This document shows positions 46,756 to 55,651 of a DNA stretch of 64,000 bases, piece by piece. Location of the stretch: contig NZ_CP037968.1 of NCBI RefSeq assembly GCF_019633745.1, positions 998,789 through 1,062,788 on the forward strand. The letters are read 5' to 3'. The DNA is from Methanofollis formosanus. GTDB lineage: Archaea > Halobacteriota > Methanomicrobia > Methanomicrobiales > Methanofollaceae. The notes under the pieces are model-generated. The model was not told the DNA's origin, ran no database searches, and saw only the letters and a program-made list of their open reading frames with translations. Position 1 is the stretch's first letter. Every line of letters starts with the position of its first letter. A program made the position numbers and the translations under genes.

Positions 46756-48411
46756 ATGGACGAGATCGCAGTGCTCATCGGAGGGAGAGCGGGCGAAGGG
46801 ATCAACATTGCGGGGTCGGTGGTCATGCGCCTCATCGCGGGCTGCGGGCTGCGGGCCGCGATGTACTACGACTATCCCTCCCTGATCAAGGGAGGACACA
46901 ACTTCGCCGTGGTCAGGGGGGCGGCGGCGCAACCGTACTGCCACCGTGAAGGGATCGACCTTGTCCTTGCCCTGGACCAGGAGACGGTCCGCCGCCACCA
47001 GGGACGGATCCGTGCCGGCGGCCGGATCATCTACGACACCGGCCGGGTGCGGGAGATTGAGGGAACCGGCCTCCCCCTCGACGAGATCGTGAAAGAAGAG
47101 GTGGCTCCGGCGGTGACGCGGAACATGGTACTGATCGGGGCCTTCTGCAAAGCCTGCGCCATCCCATGGGAGACGGTGGAAGCGGTGCTCCGCCGGGCGG
47201 TGCCGAAGGCGGTGGAAGCGAACCTGCGGGTGGCCGGGCGCGGCTACGAGGCGGCCGAGAGGGTCATGACCCTTCCGGCCCAGGCCACGGCCGGGCAGGT
47301 GCTTCCCACCCTGAGCGGAAACGAGGCCGTCGCCCTCGGTCTGGTGGACGCCGGGCTTGAAGGCTATATCGCCTACCCGATGACGCCCTCCTCCGGCATC
47401 CTCCACTTCCTGGCCGCCGGGCAGGAGGCGTTCGGGACGAGCGTCGTTCACCCGGAGAACGAGATCGGAGTGATGCTGATGGCACTTGGGGCGGCGTACG
47501 CCGGGCGGCGGGTGGCGGTCGGCACCTCGGGCGGAGGATTCTGCCTGATGACCGAGGGGTTCTCCCTGGCCGGGATGGCCGAACTCCCGGTGCTGGTCGT
47601 CCTCGCCCAGCGGCCCGGGCCGAGCACCGGTGTTCCGACCTACTCGGGGCAGGGCGACCTGCTCTTCGCCCTCTCGGCCGGCCAGGGCGAGTTCCCGCGC
47701 CCGGTCGCCGCCCCGGCCACGCTCGAGGAGGCATGGTACTGGGCCGGGGCACTCCTCGACCTCTCCTGGCGGTTCCAGACGCCGGCGGTCCTGCTCACCG
47801 ACAAAAATCTCGGCGAGGGGATGTACACCTTCCACGGCGCACCACGGAGGCCCCCGCTCCCGCCCGTCCGCTGGGACGGCGACGGCGGGTACCGCCGGTA
47901 CGCCCCCGGCCCGGACGGCGTCTCGCCGCTCGCCGATCCCGGGACGGCCGGGGCGGTCGTGAAGGTGAACTCGTACGCCCACGACGAGGCCGGGATCACC
48001 GTCGAGGATCCGGAGACCGTCGCCCATATGGCTGAAAAACGGAAGGAGAAGGAGCAGGCCATGGCCAAGGTGCTCAGGGGTTACCCCGCGGTCATGACCG
48101 CCGGCGATCCCGCGGCCGGGACCGTCCTCCTCTGCTGGGGCTCGACCGCGGGGGTCTGCACCGAAGCGGCCGGCGACCTGGGACTCAGCGTGGTCAGGCC
48201 GGTCGTCCTCTCCCCGTTCCCGACCGAACAGTTCGGTGCGGCGCTTGCAGGGGCCGGCCGAATTATCGCCGTCGAGGAGAACCTGGACGGGCAACTCGCC
48301 CGACTGGTCAGGGCGGAGGGGCACCGGGTCGACGCCATGGTCGGGAAGTACGACGGACGGCCATTCTTCCTGGAAGACCTGGAGCGGCGGCTGAAGGAGG
48401 TGGGGATATGA
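46756..48411 (+). CDS. 2-oxoacid:ferredoxin oxidoreductase, fused gamma-alpha subunit
   Basis: 551 aa. Residues 1-190 form the gamma domain (MDEIAVLIGGRAGEGI, GGHNFAVV). The rest is the alpha/pyrimidine-binding part (YPMTPSSGILHFLAAG, HPENEIGVMLMALGAAYAG, GTSGGGFCLMTEGFSLAGM) and domain II (VLLCWGSTAGVC). It oxidises or makes 2-oxoacids such as 2-oxoglutarate with ferredoxin and CoA. The start has GAGGGGGA upstream. It overlaps the beta-subunit gene by four bases (ATGA). No delta ferredoxin subunit is beside it. The exact oxoacid is not readable. Confidence 0.88.
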   Translation: MDEIAVLIGGRAGEGINIAGSVVMRLIAGCGLRAAMYYDYPSLIKGGHNFAVVRGAAAQPYCHREGIDLVLALDQETVRRHQGRIRAGGRIIYDTGRVREIEGTGLPLDEIVKEEVAPAVTRNMVLIGAFCKACAIPWETVEAVLRRAVPKAVEANLRVAGRGYEAAERVMTLPAQATAGQVLPTLSGNEAVALGLVDAGLEGYIAYPMTPSSGILHFLAAGQEAFGTSVVHPENEIGVMLMALGAAYAGRRVAVGTSGGGFCLMTEGFSLAGMAELPVLVVLAQRPGPSTGVPTYSGQGDLLFALSAGQGEFPRPVAAPATLEEAWYWAGALLDLSWRFQTPAVLLTDKNLGEGMYTFHGAPRRPPLPPVRWDGDGGYRRYAPGPDGVSPLADPGTAGAVVKVNSYAHDEAGITVEDPETVAHMAEKRKEKEQAMAKVLRGYPAVMTAGDPAAGTVLLCWGSTAGVCTEAAGDLGLSVVRPVVLSPFPTEQFGAALAGAGRIIAVEENLDGQLARLVRAEGHRVDAMVGKYDGRPFFLEDLERRLKEVGI

Positions 48412-49250
48412 CCTGGATCACCGGTGCGCAGAACACCTGGTGCCCGGGATGCGGCAACTTCGCCGTGCAGCACGCCCTCAAGGACGTCTTCGCCGGTCTC
48501 GTCGCCGATGAGGATCAGCGGCCCGAGGAGTTCGTGCTCGTCTCCGGGATCGGGTGCCATGCCAAGATCGCCGACTACCTCGCGGTCAACAGTTTCTATG
48601 CCATCCACGGCCGGACCCTTCCAGTGGCGGCCGGGATCAAACTGGCCGACCCCTCCCTGACGGTGGTGGCCTGCGCCGGCGACGGCGACGCCTATGCCGA
48701 GGGACTCGGCCACCTCGTCTTTGCGGCCAAGCGGAACACCGACATCACCGCCGTCGTCCACGACAACCGGGTCTACGGTCTCACCACCGGGCAGTACACC
48801 CCGACCTCGTACACCGGGTTCAAAGGGCGTTCGACCCCCGCAGGCGTGAAAGAACGTCCTTTCAACCCGGTCGAACTTGCCCTCGCCTCAGGAGCGACCT
48901 TTGTGGCCAGGGTCTACACCCGCCGCCTCGATCACCTCAGGGAGGTGCTGCGCCGGGCGGTCCTCCACCGGGGTTTCTCCTTTGTGGAGGTGCTCCAGGT
49001 CTGCGCCACGTACAACAACCTCACCGCCGCCTACAACAACCAGGTCTACGAACTCGAGGGCCACGACACCACCGACCTGACCGCCGCGCTGGAGCGGGCG
49101 CGTGAGTGGGACTACTCGGACGGCGCCCCCATCGCCCTCGGCGTCTTCTACGAGATCGAGCGGGAGCGCGAGGCCTGGCCGCCGATGGGACGGTTGCCCG
49201 ACCACCGGCGCCGGGAGGTGATCAGGGAGGTGCTTGAGGGGAGGAGATAA
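48408..49250 (+). CDS. 2-oxoacid:ferredoxin oxidoreductase, beta subunit
   Basis: 280 aa with the thiamine-pyrophosphate motif GDGDAYAEGLGHLVFAAKRN and the early CPGCG cluster motif (NTWCPGCGNFAV). It forms the TPP and 4Fe-4S core that works with the fused gamma-alpha subunit directly upstream (four-base overlap). The C-terminal Cys in LQVCATYNN is also family-typical. Confidence 0.9.
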   Translation: MTWITGAQNTWCPGCGNFAVQHALKDVFAGLVADEDQRPEEFVLVSGIGCHAKIADYLAVNSFYAIHGRTLPVAAGIKLADPSLTVVACAGDGDAYAEGLGHLVFAAKRNTDITAVVHDNRVYGLTTGQYTPTSYTGFKGRSTPAGVKERPFNPVELALASGATFVARVYTRRLDHLREVLRRAVLHRGFSFVEVLQVCATYNNLTAAYNNQVYELEGHDTTDLTAALERAREWDYSDGAPIALGVFYEIEREREAWPPMGRLPDHRRREVIREVLEGRR

Positions 49251-49251
49251 T

Positions 49252-49319
49252 ATGGCCTTGTAGAATCAGGCATGAGTCGAGAGCACGCCTCAGGCATACC
49301 CCATGAAATGTTTTTCATG
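49252..49319 (+). repeat. R1-type repeat, left part, interrupted by the IS element
   Basis: GGCCTTGTAGAATCAGGCATGAG, CTCAGGCATACCCCATGAAAT and TTTTTCATG up to the IS left end. Joined to 50193 onward (GTAAACC) it gives TTTTCATGGTAAA, as in the intact copy at 62363. Confidence 0.75.
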
Positions 49320-49323
49320 GAGG

Positions 49324-49793
49324 TCATCCCAAAACTCTCCAGATCATGATCCCACATGCGAACATGATCAATCCAAGGAATGATTCTTCTTTTCTTTCGT
49401 GCCTTGGAGCAATCTTCTTAAATGCTTCAATCCAACTAAAAAATCGTTCGATGGCTCCTCTTTTCTTGTAAAGTTCTGGATCAAAGGGTACTGTTCTTTT
49501 ATTCTCTGGATCTTTTGTGTTTCTTGTATTTATTGGAATATTGCTCTTTATTCTGTTTTGGTCATTGTATGCCCTTATTTTTATTGAATCGTACGCTGGA
49601 TCTGCGGATATGAATATTGGTTTGAATTTATTTCCGAAAAACGTGAATCCTTCAAGGGTTTGTGTATAAAGTGTTGAATCATGATTATTTGCAGGGGATA
49701 CAACACAAGAAAGGGGTCTACCGTTTCGATCGACCAATACGCTCAGTTTGTTCCCTTTTATTTTCTTATGGCCATCAAATCCGATGATACCCC
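49324..49793 (-). CDS. IS5-family transposase, second frame (OrfB)
   Basis: Read by -1 shift from OrfA; the first ATG-like start of the frame is 49737 (137 aa). It carries the second Asp (ISADPAYDSIKIR) and the Glu (GAIERFFSWIEAFKKIAPRHER), so the DDE triad is complete when the frames are joined, for about 264 aa in all. The stop at 49324-49326 lies four bases inside the element. Confidence 0.85.
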
Positions 49794-50117
49794 TTTTTTT
49801 GCGGGAATAGACTTTGTATCAATCGAACAATGGGACAGATCAACGATTTTGAGATCGTATCCTCGCTGAAGGAGATCAAAAAATATCGCCTGATAGGCAC
49901 TTTTCTCACATAGATATTGATGAAATCGATGTACCGTCGATTTGGTTCCATATTTTTCAGGAACATCGCTCCATGTACATCCTGTAGTAAGAACAAAGAG
50001 AATTCCATTCATTAAAAGACGAAGATCAGAACGCGGTCGTCCAGTGGGAGGCTTCTGAGGGGGAAGGTAATCGCTGATGATTGACCAGAGGCTATCATCG
50101 ATCTCGCTGAATGCCAC
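49758..50117 (-). CDS. IS5-family transposase, first frame (OrfA)
   Basis: 119 aa with the IS5 N-terminal part (WSIISDYLPP ... TGRPRSDLRLLMNGILFVLTTGCTWSDVP) and the first catalytic Asp in IDTKSIPA. An A7 run (plus-strand 49794-49800) before the stop (A-AAA-AAG form) would move ribosomes -1 into the second frame, giving KKRGIIGFDGHKKIKG, which matches the family's DGHKKIKG motif. Confidence 0.85.
   Translation of the reverse strand: MAFSEIDDSLWSIISDYLPPQKPPTGRPRSDLRLLMNGILFVLTTGCTWSDVPEKYGTKSTVHRFHQYLCEKSAYQAIFFDLLQRGYDLKIVDLSHCSIDTKSIPAKKGVSSDLMAIRK
49794..49800 (-). other. slippery A7 site for -1 frameshifting
   Basis: Seven A on the coding strand within GCAAAAAAAGGGG, with a -1 shift joining OrfA to OrfB. 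Confidence 0.7.
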
Positions 50118-50192
50118 GATATAAAGGTTTAATCCAATATGATTTATAATTCGGCAATGTGACTAGAGGATCACTTTTGGGATATGCTCATG

Positions 50193-50425
50193 GTAAACCA
50201 TCCTCTTTTCATCATCTCAACCCCCCTCTGATCTGCATCCATCGCCTTCTTTCATGCTTGCGCCGGGGGCGCTGCCCCCGGACCCCCCACGACGAAGATA
50301 GCCGGGGGGCGGCATGATGCTCGACTTCTACTCGCTCCTCGTTCGTAAGGATGAGGGGCAAGAATTGATCCAGTTCTGATATGATATTTTCATCCCATAT
50401 GCTTGAGGCGTGCTTTCCCCTCATA
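50193..50425 (-). repeat. dispersed repeat block next to the IS
   Basis: Begins with the severed right part of the repeat (GTAAACC ... CTTTTCATCATC) and then a G/C hairpin (GCGCCGGGGGCGCTGCCCCCGG, 50259-50282), and ends with TTTCATCCCATATGCTTGAGG (reverse R1 motif). Confidence 0.65.
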
Positions 50426-50745
50426 AAAAATTACCATGAAAATGATCCTGACGATCCGCTCTTCAGGTTTGCATGAGAGTCTGAACTTGCCATATCCCGT
50501 TGAAGCTGATACGCAGAGGATAGAAAATTCCTCTGGTGGATCAGCCGCCTCGAATCGTCAAATCTCTCCTACAATCTCGCGCCGGGGGAAACCCCCGGAC
50601 CCCCACGACGAAGATAGGTGGGGGCGGCGATGGAACACGATCCCCCCAGATTCTCCTGTCTTGAATAGAGAGAGAGCAAACGACGAGAAATTTTCATCCC
50701 GTATGCTTGAGCCAGAGGTTCATGCCTGATTCTACAGAGCCGATA
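50426..50745 (-). repeat. dispersed repeat family R1, full-length inverted copy
   Basis: Starts with TAAAAAATTACCATGAAAATGATC and ends with GATTCTACAGAGCC. It is the reverse complement of the 2068-2383 unit over its whole length, including the tail, the central G/C hairpin (near 50580-50610) and the CTGTCTTGAATAGAG part. Confidence 0.8.
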
Positions 50746-50947
50746 ATATTGCATCTTCTGCCGTGCCGTCCCCCTGCCAATTGTCCCGGCGTGGGGGTCC
50801 GGGGGAACCCCTGACCCCCTTATCAGGGAGAAAAGAGCCAGACGAGATCTAGCCGAAAAAATGTGACCTCACCTCCCACTCCCTCGCCGACACGAACCAA
50901 ACGATCCCTTTATTGCCGGGCATGTCCTGGAGACACCTGGTGAGAGC
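50746..50947. other. spacer before ferritin
   Basis: A further G/C-rich repeat fragment (GGGGGTCCGGGGGAACCCC, 50793-50811) and a TATA-like CTTTATTG near 50909. No gene. Confidence 0.4.
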
Positions 50948-51463
50948 ATGATCTCGCACACGATGCTTGAGGCGCTGAACCGCCAGATCAACCGTGAACT
51001 CTACTCGGCCTACCTGTACCTCTCGATGTCGGCCTGGTTCTCGGACCGCGGCCTCCCCGGTTTTGCGAACTGGATGCAGGTCCAGGTAAAGGAAGAACAG
51101 TTCCACGCGATGAAGTTCTACGACTACTGTATCGCACGGGGCGGACGGGTGACGATGCTCCCGATCGAGGCACCCCCCAACGAGTGGGAGTCGCCGCTTG
51201 CGGTCTTCGAGGCCACCTATGCCCACGAACAGCGGGTGACGAAGATGATCAACGACCTCGTCGACCTTGCCATGGCCGAGAGGGACCACGCCACCACCAA
51301 CTTCCTCCAGTGGTACGTGGACGAGCAGGTCGAGGAAGAGGCCAACGACACCGAGATCATCGGGAAACTCCAGTTGATCGGGGACGAGACCAACGGGCTC
51401 TTCATGCTCGACAAAGAACTCGGGACCAGGGTCTTCACGCCGCCGACACAGGGGGCGCCCTGA
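50948..51463 (+). CDS. ferritin (bacterial-type non-haem)
   Basis: 171 aa, four-helix iron store. Ferroxidase residues are in the expected places: [11 protein letters not shown] (Glu), [14 protein letters not shown] (Glu, His), VTKMIND and [15 protein letters not shown] (Gln, Glu). It oxidises and stores iron in the cytosol, limiting peroxide damage. TATA-like sequence lies ahead, and a T run follows. Confidence 0.92.
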   Translation: MISHTMLEALNRQINRELYSAYLYLSMSAWFSDRGLPGFANWMQVQVKEEQFHAMKFYDYCIARGGRVTMLPIEAPPNEWESPLAVFEATYAHEQRVTKMINDLVDLAMAERDHATTNFLQWYVDEQVEEEANDTEIIGKLQLIGDETNGLFMLDKELGTRVFTPPTQGAP

Positions 51464-51468
51464 AATCC

Positions 51469-51475
51469 TTTTTTT
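51469..51475 (+). terminator. oligo-T terminator of ferritin
   Basis: Seven T shortly after the stop. Confidence 0.55.
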
Positions 51476-51515
51476 ATCTCTCGAGAATTTGAAGTCCAAA
51501 CTCTACAAAAATATT

Positions 51516-51757
51516 GGCTTTGTAGAAATGCTCTTGATGGTTATCTCTGCGGGGGGCTGGCCGCCCCCCGGACCCCCCGCATCACGATAGGGAGGTGGAC
51601 TGCACCCCCCTCTCTGTGGTCATCTCTCCGCCTTCCCAACCCTATCGCAATCCCGGGGGTCCGGGGGCAGCGCCCCCGGCGTGAGCATGAGGGAAGGCGA
51701 TGGAATGAAGGTCACAGGGGGTTGAGGTGATGAAAAGAGGATGGTTTCTACAGAGCC
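51516..51757 (+). repeat. MITE-like element with 13-bp terminal inverted repeats (family R2)
   Basis: GGCTTTGTAGAAA at 51516-51528 faces TTTCTACAGAGCC at 51745-51757 (one difference), and AATATT lies just outside on both sides. Inside are two G/C hairpins (GGGGGGCTGGCCGCCCCCC and CCGGGGGCAGCGCCCCCGG) and AGGTCACAGGGGGTTGAGGTG. The same element without its left end is at 62376-62605. It has no coding capacity. Confidence 0.8.
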
Positions 51758-51792
51758 AAAATATTGGATTATTCCAGCCATTTTAAGAGGAA

Positions 51793-52440
51793 TTATGGCC
51801 CTGTAGAATTGAGCATGAACTCGCGGCTCAAGCATACGGGATGAAAATTCTCGTTGGTCTCGAGGGTGTGTGGATCCGTGCTCCTTCGTCGGAGCAGGAC
51901 ACTCCCTCGGGCCAACACCTCCTTGCCGCCCCCGCCCATCCTCGTCGTGGGGGGACCGGGGGGGGGCAAGCCCCCCGCAGAGATAGTCATCAAGAGGTTT
52001 TACCATGAAAATGATCCTGACGATCATCTCTCCAGGTTTCCATAATGGTTTGAATCCACCACCCGCCTTCAGGACTGATACAGATATTGCAGATGCATCT
52101 CCTGAATGATCGGGCCTCTGCCTTCCCGGCCCTATCTTCGTCCCGGGGGTCCGGGGGCAGCGCCCCCGGCACCGATGTTTGGGAAGGCGTGATAGATCCG
52201 ATGTGCCGCCCTCATCGTAGAATCGTTCCTGGAATCTCGCACCGGGGGGTTGCACACCCCGGACCCCTCACGACGAAGATGGGTGGGGGCGGCAACGAAG
52301 TGGTCGCCCTATGTGGTGTCCTGCTCCGAAGAGGGAGCAAGGATCCACTCACTAGAGACCACCAAGAATTTTCATCGCGTATGCTTGAGCCCAGGGTTCA
52401 TGTCCGATTCTACAAAGCCGAAATTATAATCTTAAAGGCT
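51793..52440. repeat. composite of dispersed repeats
   Basis: A forward R1 end (GGCCCTGTAGAATTGAGCATGAAC) near 51794, an inner hairpin region, a reversed tail (ACCATGAAAATGATCCTGACG, 52002), the CCGGGGGCAGCGCCCCCGG hairpin near 52150, a GATGTGCCGCCCTCATCG module near 52200, and at the end ATGCTTGAGCCCAGGGTTCATG and TCTACAAAGCC (reverse R1 end). Several partial copies are nested. No gene is supported. Confidence 0.7.
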
Positions 52441-52578
52441 ATTTTCAGCCCATGAGCCGGCGACGGGCTCATCGGGGGCACCAACCTCCGGGGTTTCTTT
52501 CCCCATCTGCATCCCCGGACCAGTCCGCAGGGTGGTCGCCGCCGAGGACTGAAAACCCCTCTTTTTTTCGTCCGGCCT
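52441..52578. other. spacer with T-rich tract
   Basis: Short region with CTCTTTTTTTCG at 52559-52570; nothing else recognised. Confidence 0.3.
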
Positions 52579-52905
52579 TCAATGAACGCCCCCGCCCAGG
52601 TTCAGCCCGACGACGCCGAGGACGATCAGCAGGACCGATGCGGCCTTGAAGAGGCTGAACGATTCCTTGAAGACAAGAAGCCCGATCACCGCGACGAGCG
52701 CGGTGCCAAGGCCCGCCCAGACGGCATAGGCGACACCGACGTCCAGTTCCTTCAGGACAAGGGAGAGGAGCCAGAAAGAGGTCGCATACCCCGCCACCAC
52801 TCCCAGAGAGGGCAGAGGGTGGGTGAATCCGTCGGAGAGTTTGAGGCAGGTCGTGGCGCAGACCTCGATACCGACCGCACCGAGAAGGATGAATAAGGCG
52901 TTCAT
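52579..52905 (-). CDS. small multidrug resistance (SMR/EmrE-type) transporter
   Basis: 108 aa with four membrane helices. The conserved Glu of TM1 is in AVGIEVCATTCLKLSDGFTH, and TM3 has VAYAVWAGLGTALVAVIGLLVFKESFS. Such proteins export cationic drugs or guanidinium-type compounds by proton exchange as dimers. Start 52905 gives the proper length; the longer frame is not needed. The divergent TrmB-type regulator starts 85 bases away. Confidence 0.9.
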   Translation of the reverse strand: MNALFILLGAVGIEVCATTCLKLSDGFTHPLPSLGVVAGYATSFWLLSLVLKELDVGVAYAVWAGLGTALVAVIGLLVFKESFSLFKAASVLLIVLGVVGLNLGGGVH

Positions 52906-52930
52906 GCAGATCCCTGGTGTGCAACACCGC

Positions 52931-52937
52931 GATATAA
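52931..52937 (+). promoter_or_regulatory. TATA box of the TrmB-type gene
   Basis: GATATAAG at the correct distance for an RNA start near 52960. Confidence 0.5.
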
Positions 52938-52990
52938 GGGGGATGCAACTGGCAGGGTTGCAAAACATCATCTCCTCCGGGTTCCAGGAA

Positions 52991-53758
52991 ATGACGATGA
53001 CCGACGATCCGGTAGCATGCCTGAAGGCAATCGGGTGGAACGAGTACGAGGCGCGGACCTATGTCGCCCTCGTCGGCATGGGTGAGGGTACGGCCAGGAC
53101 GATCTCAGAACTGAGCGGCGTCCCGCGTGGGAAAATCTATCAGATCCTGAACGCACTGGTCAGAAAAAGCTACCTCGATGTCCAGCACGGCACCCCGACG
53201 CGGTACGCGGCCGTCGCACCGGAAGAAGTCCTCGGCGCCATCAGGGACGATTTTAACCGGGATCTCAACCGGGCCACCGACGCCCTGAAGAGGATCGGCT
53301 CCGAGTACCCGCACCGGTCCCTGATCTGGTCCCTTCACTCCGAGTGGGCGATCAAAAACCGGGTCAGGCAGATGATCGACCGTGCTGAGCACGAGATCAT
53401 CGTCCTCTCCGCATACCCCGAATATCTCCGCCAGTTCGCGAGCGTCCTCAAAGAGGCCGGGAAACGCTGCGACCTCTCCGTCATCGTGGACGACCGGTGG
53501 AAATTCTCCGGCATGAGGTTCCCCATCCATGAGGTTCCGGAAGCACACCAGAAGATCATCGAGAATTATGTCACGGACTACACCGCAGACGAATTCACCG
53601 TCAAGGGTGACCTCACCCTCGTCATCGACCGGCAGGAGTGGATCTCGGTGATGCGGATCGGGGAGCGACGCGAGGCGGTCACGAGCACGACCCCGGCCAT
53701 GGTCAGGATGCTCATGGGCGAGGTCATCGAGATGCTGAACGCAGAAGAAGAGAGATGA
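52991..53758 (+). CDS. TrmB-type transcriptional regulator
   Basis: 255 aa. A winged helix-turn-helix of the TrmB kind (CLKAIGWNEYEARTYVALVGMGEGTARTISELSGVPRGKIYQILNAL) is followed by a PLD-like sensor domain (SEWAIKNRVRQMIDRAEHEIIVLSAYPEYL...). Such proteins respond to small molecules and repress or activate neighbours. Divergence from the SMR pump suggests that it may control the pump; that is inference. Start 52991 is taken, though ATG 52997 with AGGAA upstream is equally possible. Confidence 0.87.
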   Translation: MTMTDDPVACLKAIGWNEYEARTYVALVGMGEGTARTISELSGVPRGKIYQILNALVRKSYLDVQHGTPTRYAAVAPEEVLGAIRDDFNRDLNRATDALKRIGSEYPHRSLIWSLHSEWAIKNRVRQMIDRAEHEIIVLSAYPEYLRQFASVLKEAGKRCDLSVIVDDRWKFSGMRFPIHEVPEAHQKIIENYVTDYTADEFTVKGDLTLVIDRQEWISVMRIGERREAVTSTTPAMVRMLMGEVIEMLNAEEER

Positions 53759-53787
53759 GAAAACGTGGACACCGGATCTGTCCGGGG

Positions 53788-54245
53788 GCTCTGTAGAATT
53801 CGGCATGAACCCGCGGCTCAAGCATACGCGATGGAAATTTCTCGTCACGTGCTCTCTCTCTTTTCAAGACAGGAGAATCGGTGGGGATCGTGTTCCATCG
53901 CCGCCCCAACCTATCTTCGTCGTGGTGGGTCCGGGAGTTTCCCCCAGCACGAAGATAGGTGGCGGATTGCAGCCCCCTCTTCATGGTCATCTCTCCGCCT
54001 TCCCGTCCCAATCGCAATCCCAGGGATCCGGGGGCGGCGGCCCCTGTGCGAGTGACAGAGGAAGGCAGATCGATCAGCCGTGCCGCACACAGAAAGCATA
54101 AAGATTGTTTCCTTGCTCTCTCCTGCCGGGGGGAGACCCCCCGGACCCCCCACGACGAAGATAGGGGCGGCAACAATATCTTGAACGACACCGTGTTTCA
54201 AAAACGTCTTCCACTCACCGATCAAGGCCAGAGAAGTTTTGGGAT
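53788..54245 (+). repeat. dispersed repeats, forward R1 copy plus a second block
   Basis: GGCTCTGTAGAATTCGGCATGAACCC, CTCAAGCATACGCGATGGAAAT and CTCTCTTTTCAAGACAGGAG, a G/C hairpin near 53928-53950, then a second block with a CCCGTCCCAATCGCAATCCC part and the hairpin CCGGGGGGAGACCCCCCGG (54127-54145). No gene. Confidence 0.7.
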
Positions 54246-54259
54246 GACCTCATAGTAAT

Positions 54260-54500
54260 TCAGCATGAGACGAGAGGACGCCTCAAGCATACCCGATAAA
54301 AATCTCAATCCATCGCCGTCCCCGCCCAATCTTCTCGCGAGACGGCGGGAAAGATGCTGCGATGAGGGGGGCACATCGGATCATCACGCCTTCCAGCACC
54401 ATACGCGCCGGGGGCTCTGCCCCCCGGACCCCCGGAGAGTCTCCATGTGGTATGATTGAGGTGCGTTTTCGGCTCATGCCCATTTCTCCACGCCCCCCTG
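54260..54500 (+). repeat. diverged dispersed repeat
   Basis: ATTCAGCATGAGACGAGAGG, CTCAAGCATACCCGAT, the GCGCCGGGGGCTCTGCCCCCCGG hairpin (54407-54430), and ATGATTGAGG as the reverse end. Partial. Confidence 0.6.
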
Positions 54501-54541
54501 CACTATCATTTATCCCTTGACGTGACGATTAACCGGATACT

Positions 54542-55651
54542 ATGACAGGCAGGGTCTACTTTGCGGAGGCCGGGATCGGCCCGAGGCGGGAGAACACCCT
54601 CAATAAGATCAGACGACTCTTCGACGCCGCAGGGATCGCCTCGTGCATCGGCGACGGCGACCTGACGGCGATCAAACTCCACTTCGGAGAGTGGGGCAAC
54701 GACACCCATATCAGACCGTTCTGGGTGCGGGAGGTGGTCGACAGGGTGCGGACAGCCGGGGGCAACCCCTTCCTCACCGATACCAACACCCTGTACTCCG
54801 GGATGCGGGAGAACACCGTCGACCACCTTACCACCGCACTCCGTCACGGCTTCGGGTACGAGGTGACCGGGGCGCCGCTGGTGATCGCCGACGGCATCAG
54901 GTCAGGGAACTGGCAGGAGGTCGAGATCAGGAAGAAGTATTTCGAGCAGGTGAAGATCGCCGGCGACATCCTGGACGCGGAGAGTATGGTCGTCCTCTCT
55001 CATGTGAAGGGACACGGGATGGCCGGGTTCGGTGGGGCGATCAAGAACCTGGCGATGGGGTGCGCCCCGGCCGCCGGGAAGATGGAGCAGCACCAGGGAC
55101 TCTGCCCGGTCGTGGACGCCGACGCCTGCGAGGGGTGCTGGGCCTGCATCAATGCCTGTCCGAAAGGTGCCCTCGAAGGGGAGGACGAGACAGTGCGGGT
55201 GATAAAAGAACAGTGCATCGGCTGCGGTGAGTGCATGACCGTCTGCCCGACCGGCGCGCTCGACTTCGACTGGGAAAACGGTCTGGTGCCCTTCATGGAG
55301 ATGATGACCGAATATGCCCTCGGCGCCGTGCAGGGGAAGGAAGGGAAGGTCGGGTACCTCAACTTCCTGGTGGACATCACTCCCGACTGCGACTGCTGCC
55401 CGTGGAGCGACTCGAGGATCGTTCCCGACATCGGGATCCTCGCCTCCACCGACCCGGTCGCCATCGATGCGGCAAGCTTCGATCTGGTCAATTCCAGGCC
55501 GGGGATCAGGGAGAGCCGTCTTCTCGGCAATTATGCGCCCGGCGAGGATAAGTTCAGGGGCGTTGCCCCGTACACCGACGGGATGCGGCAGGTGCGGTAC
55601 GGCGAGGAGATCGGTCTGGGCACCGCCGACTATGAAATCATCACCATCTGA
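54542..55651 (+). CDS. DUF362-type 4Fe-4S protein
   Basis: 369 aa. The N-terminal two-thirds is the DUF362 domain (KLHFGEWGNDTHIRPFWVREVVD, GNPFLTDTNTLYSG, LSHVKGHGMAGFGGAIKNLAMG). Two 4Fe-4S ferredoxin motifs follow (CEGCWACINACPKGAL and CIGCGECMTVCPTGAL, about residues 195-245). A second DUF362 part ends the protein (DITPDCDCCPWSD). Redox partner unknown. The next gene starts inside its last 20 bases. Confidence 0.87.
   Translation: MTGRVYFAEAGIGPRRENTLNKIRRLFDAAGIASCIGDGDLTAIKLHFGEWGNDTHIRPFWVREVVDRVRTAGGNPFLTDTNTLYSGMRENTVDHLTTALRHGFGYEVTGAPLVIADGIRSGNWQEVEIRKKYFEQVKIAGDILDAESMVVLSHVKGHGMAGFGGAIKNLAMGCAPAAGKMEQHQGLCPVVDADACEGCWACINACPKGALEGEDETVRVIKEQCIGCGECMTVCPTGALDFDWENGLVPFMEMMTEYALGAVQGKEGKVGYLNFLVDITPDCDCCPWSDSRIVPDIGILASTDPVAIDAASFDLVNSRPGIRESRLLGNYAPGEDKFRGVAPYTDGMRQVRYGEEIGLGTADYEIITI

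Larger units (their letters stand above)
49316..50192 (-). mobile_element. IS5-family insertion sequence with CATG target duplication
   Basis: 869-bp element (49320-50188) bounded by a 4-bp duplication CATG (49316-49319 and 50189-50192). The ends share AGNNNATCCCAAAA as imperfect inverted repeats (left 49321, right 50188 read inward). It is much more AT-rich than its surroundings and encodes a two-frame transposase. The transposase stop lies inside the left end. Complete and possibly active. Confidence 0.85.
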
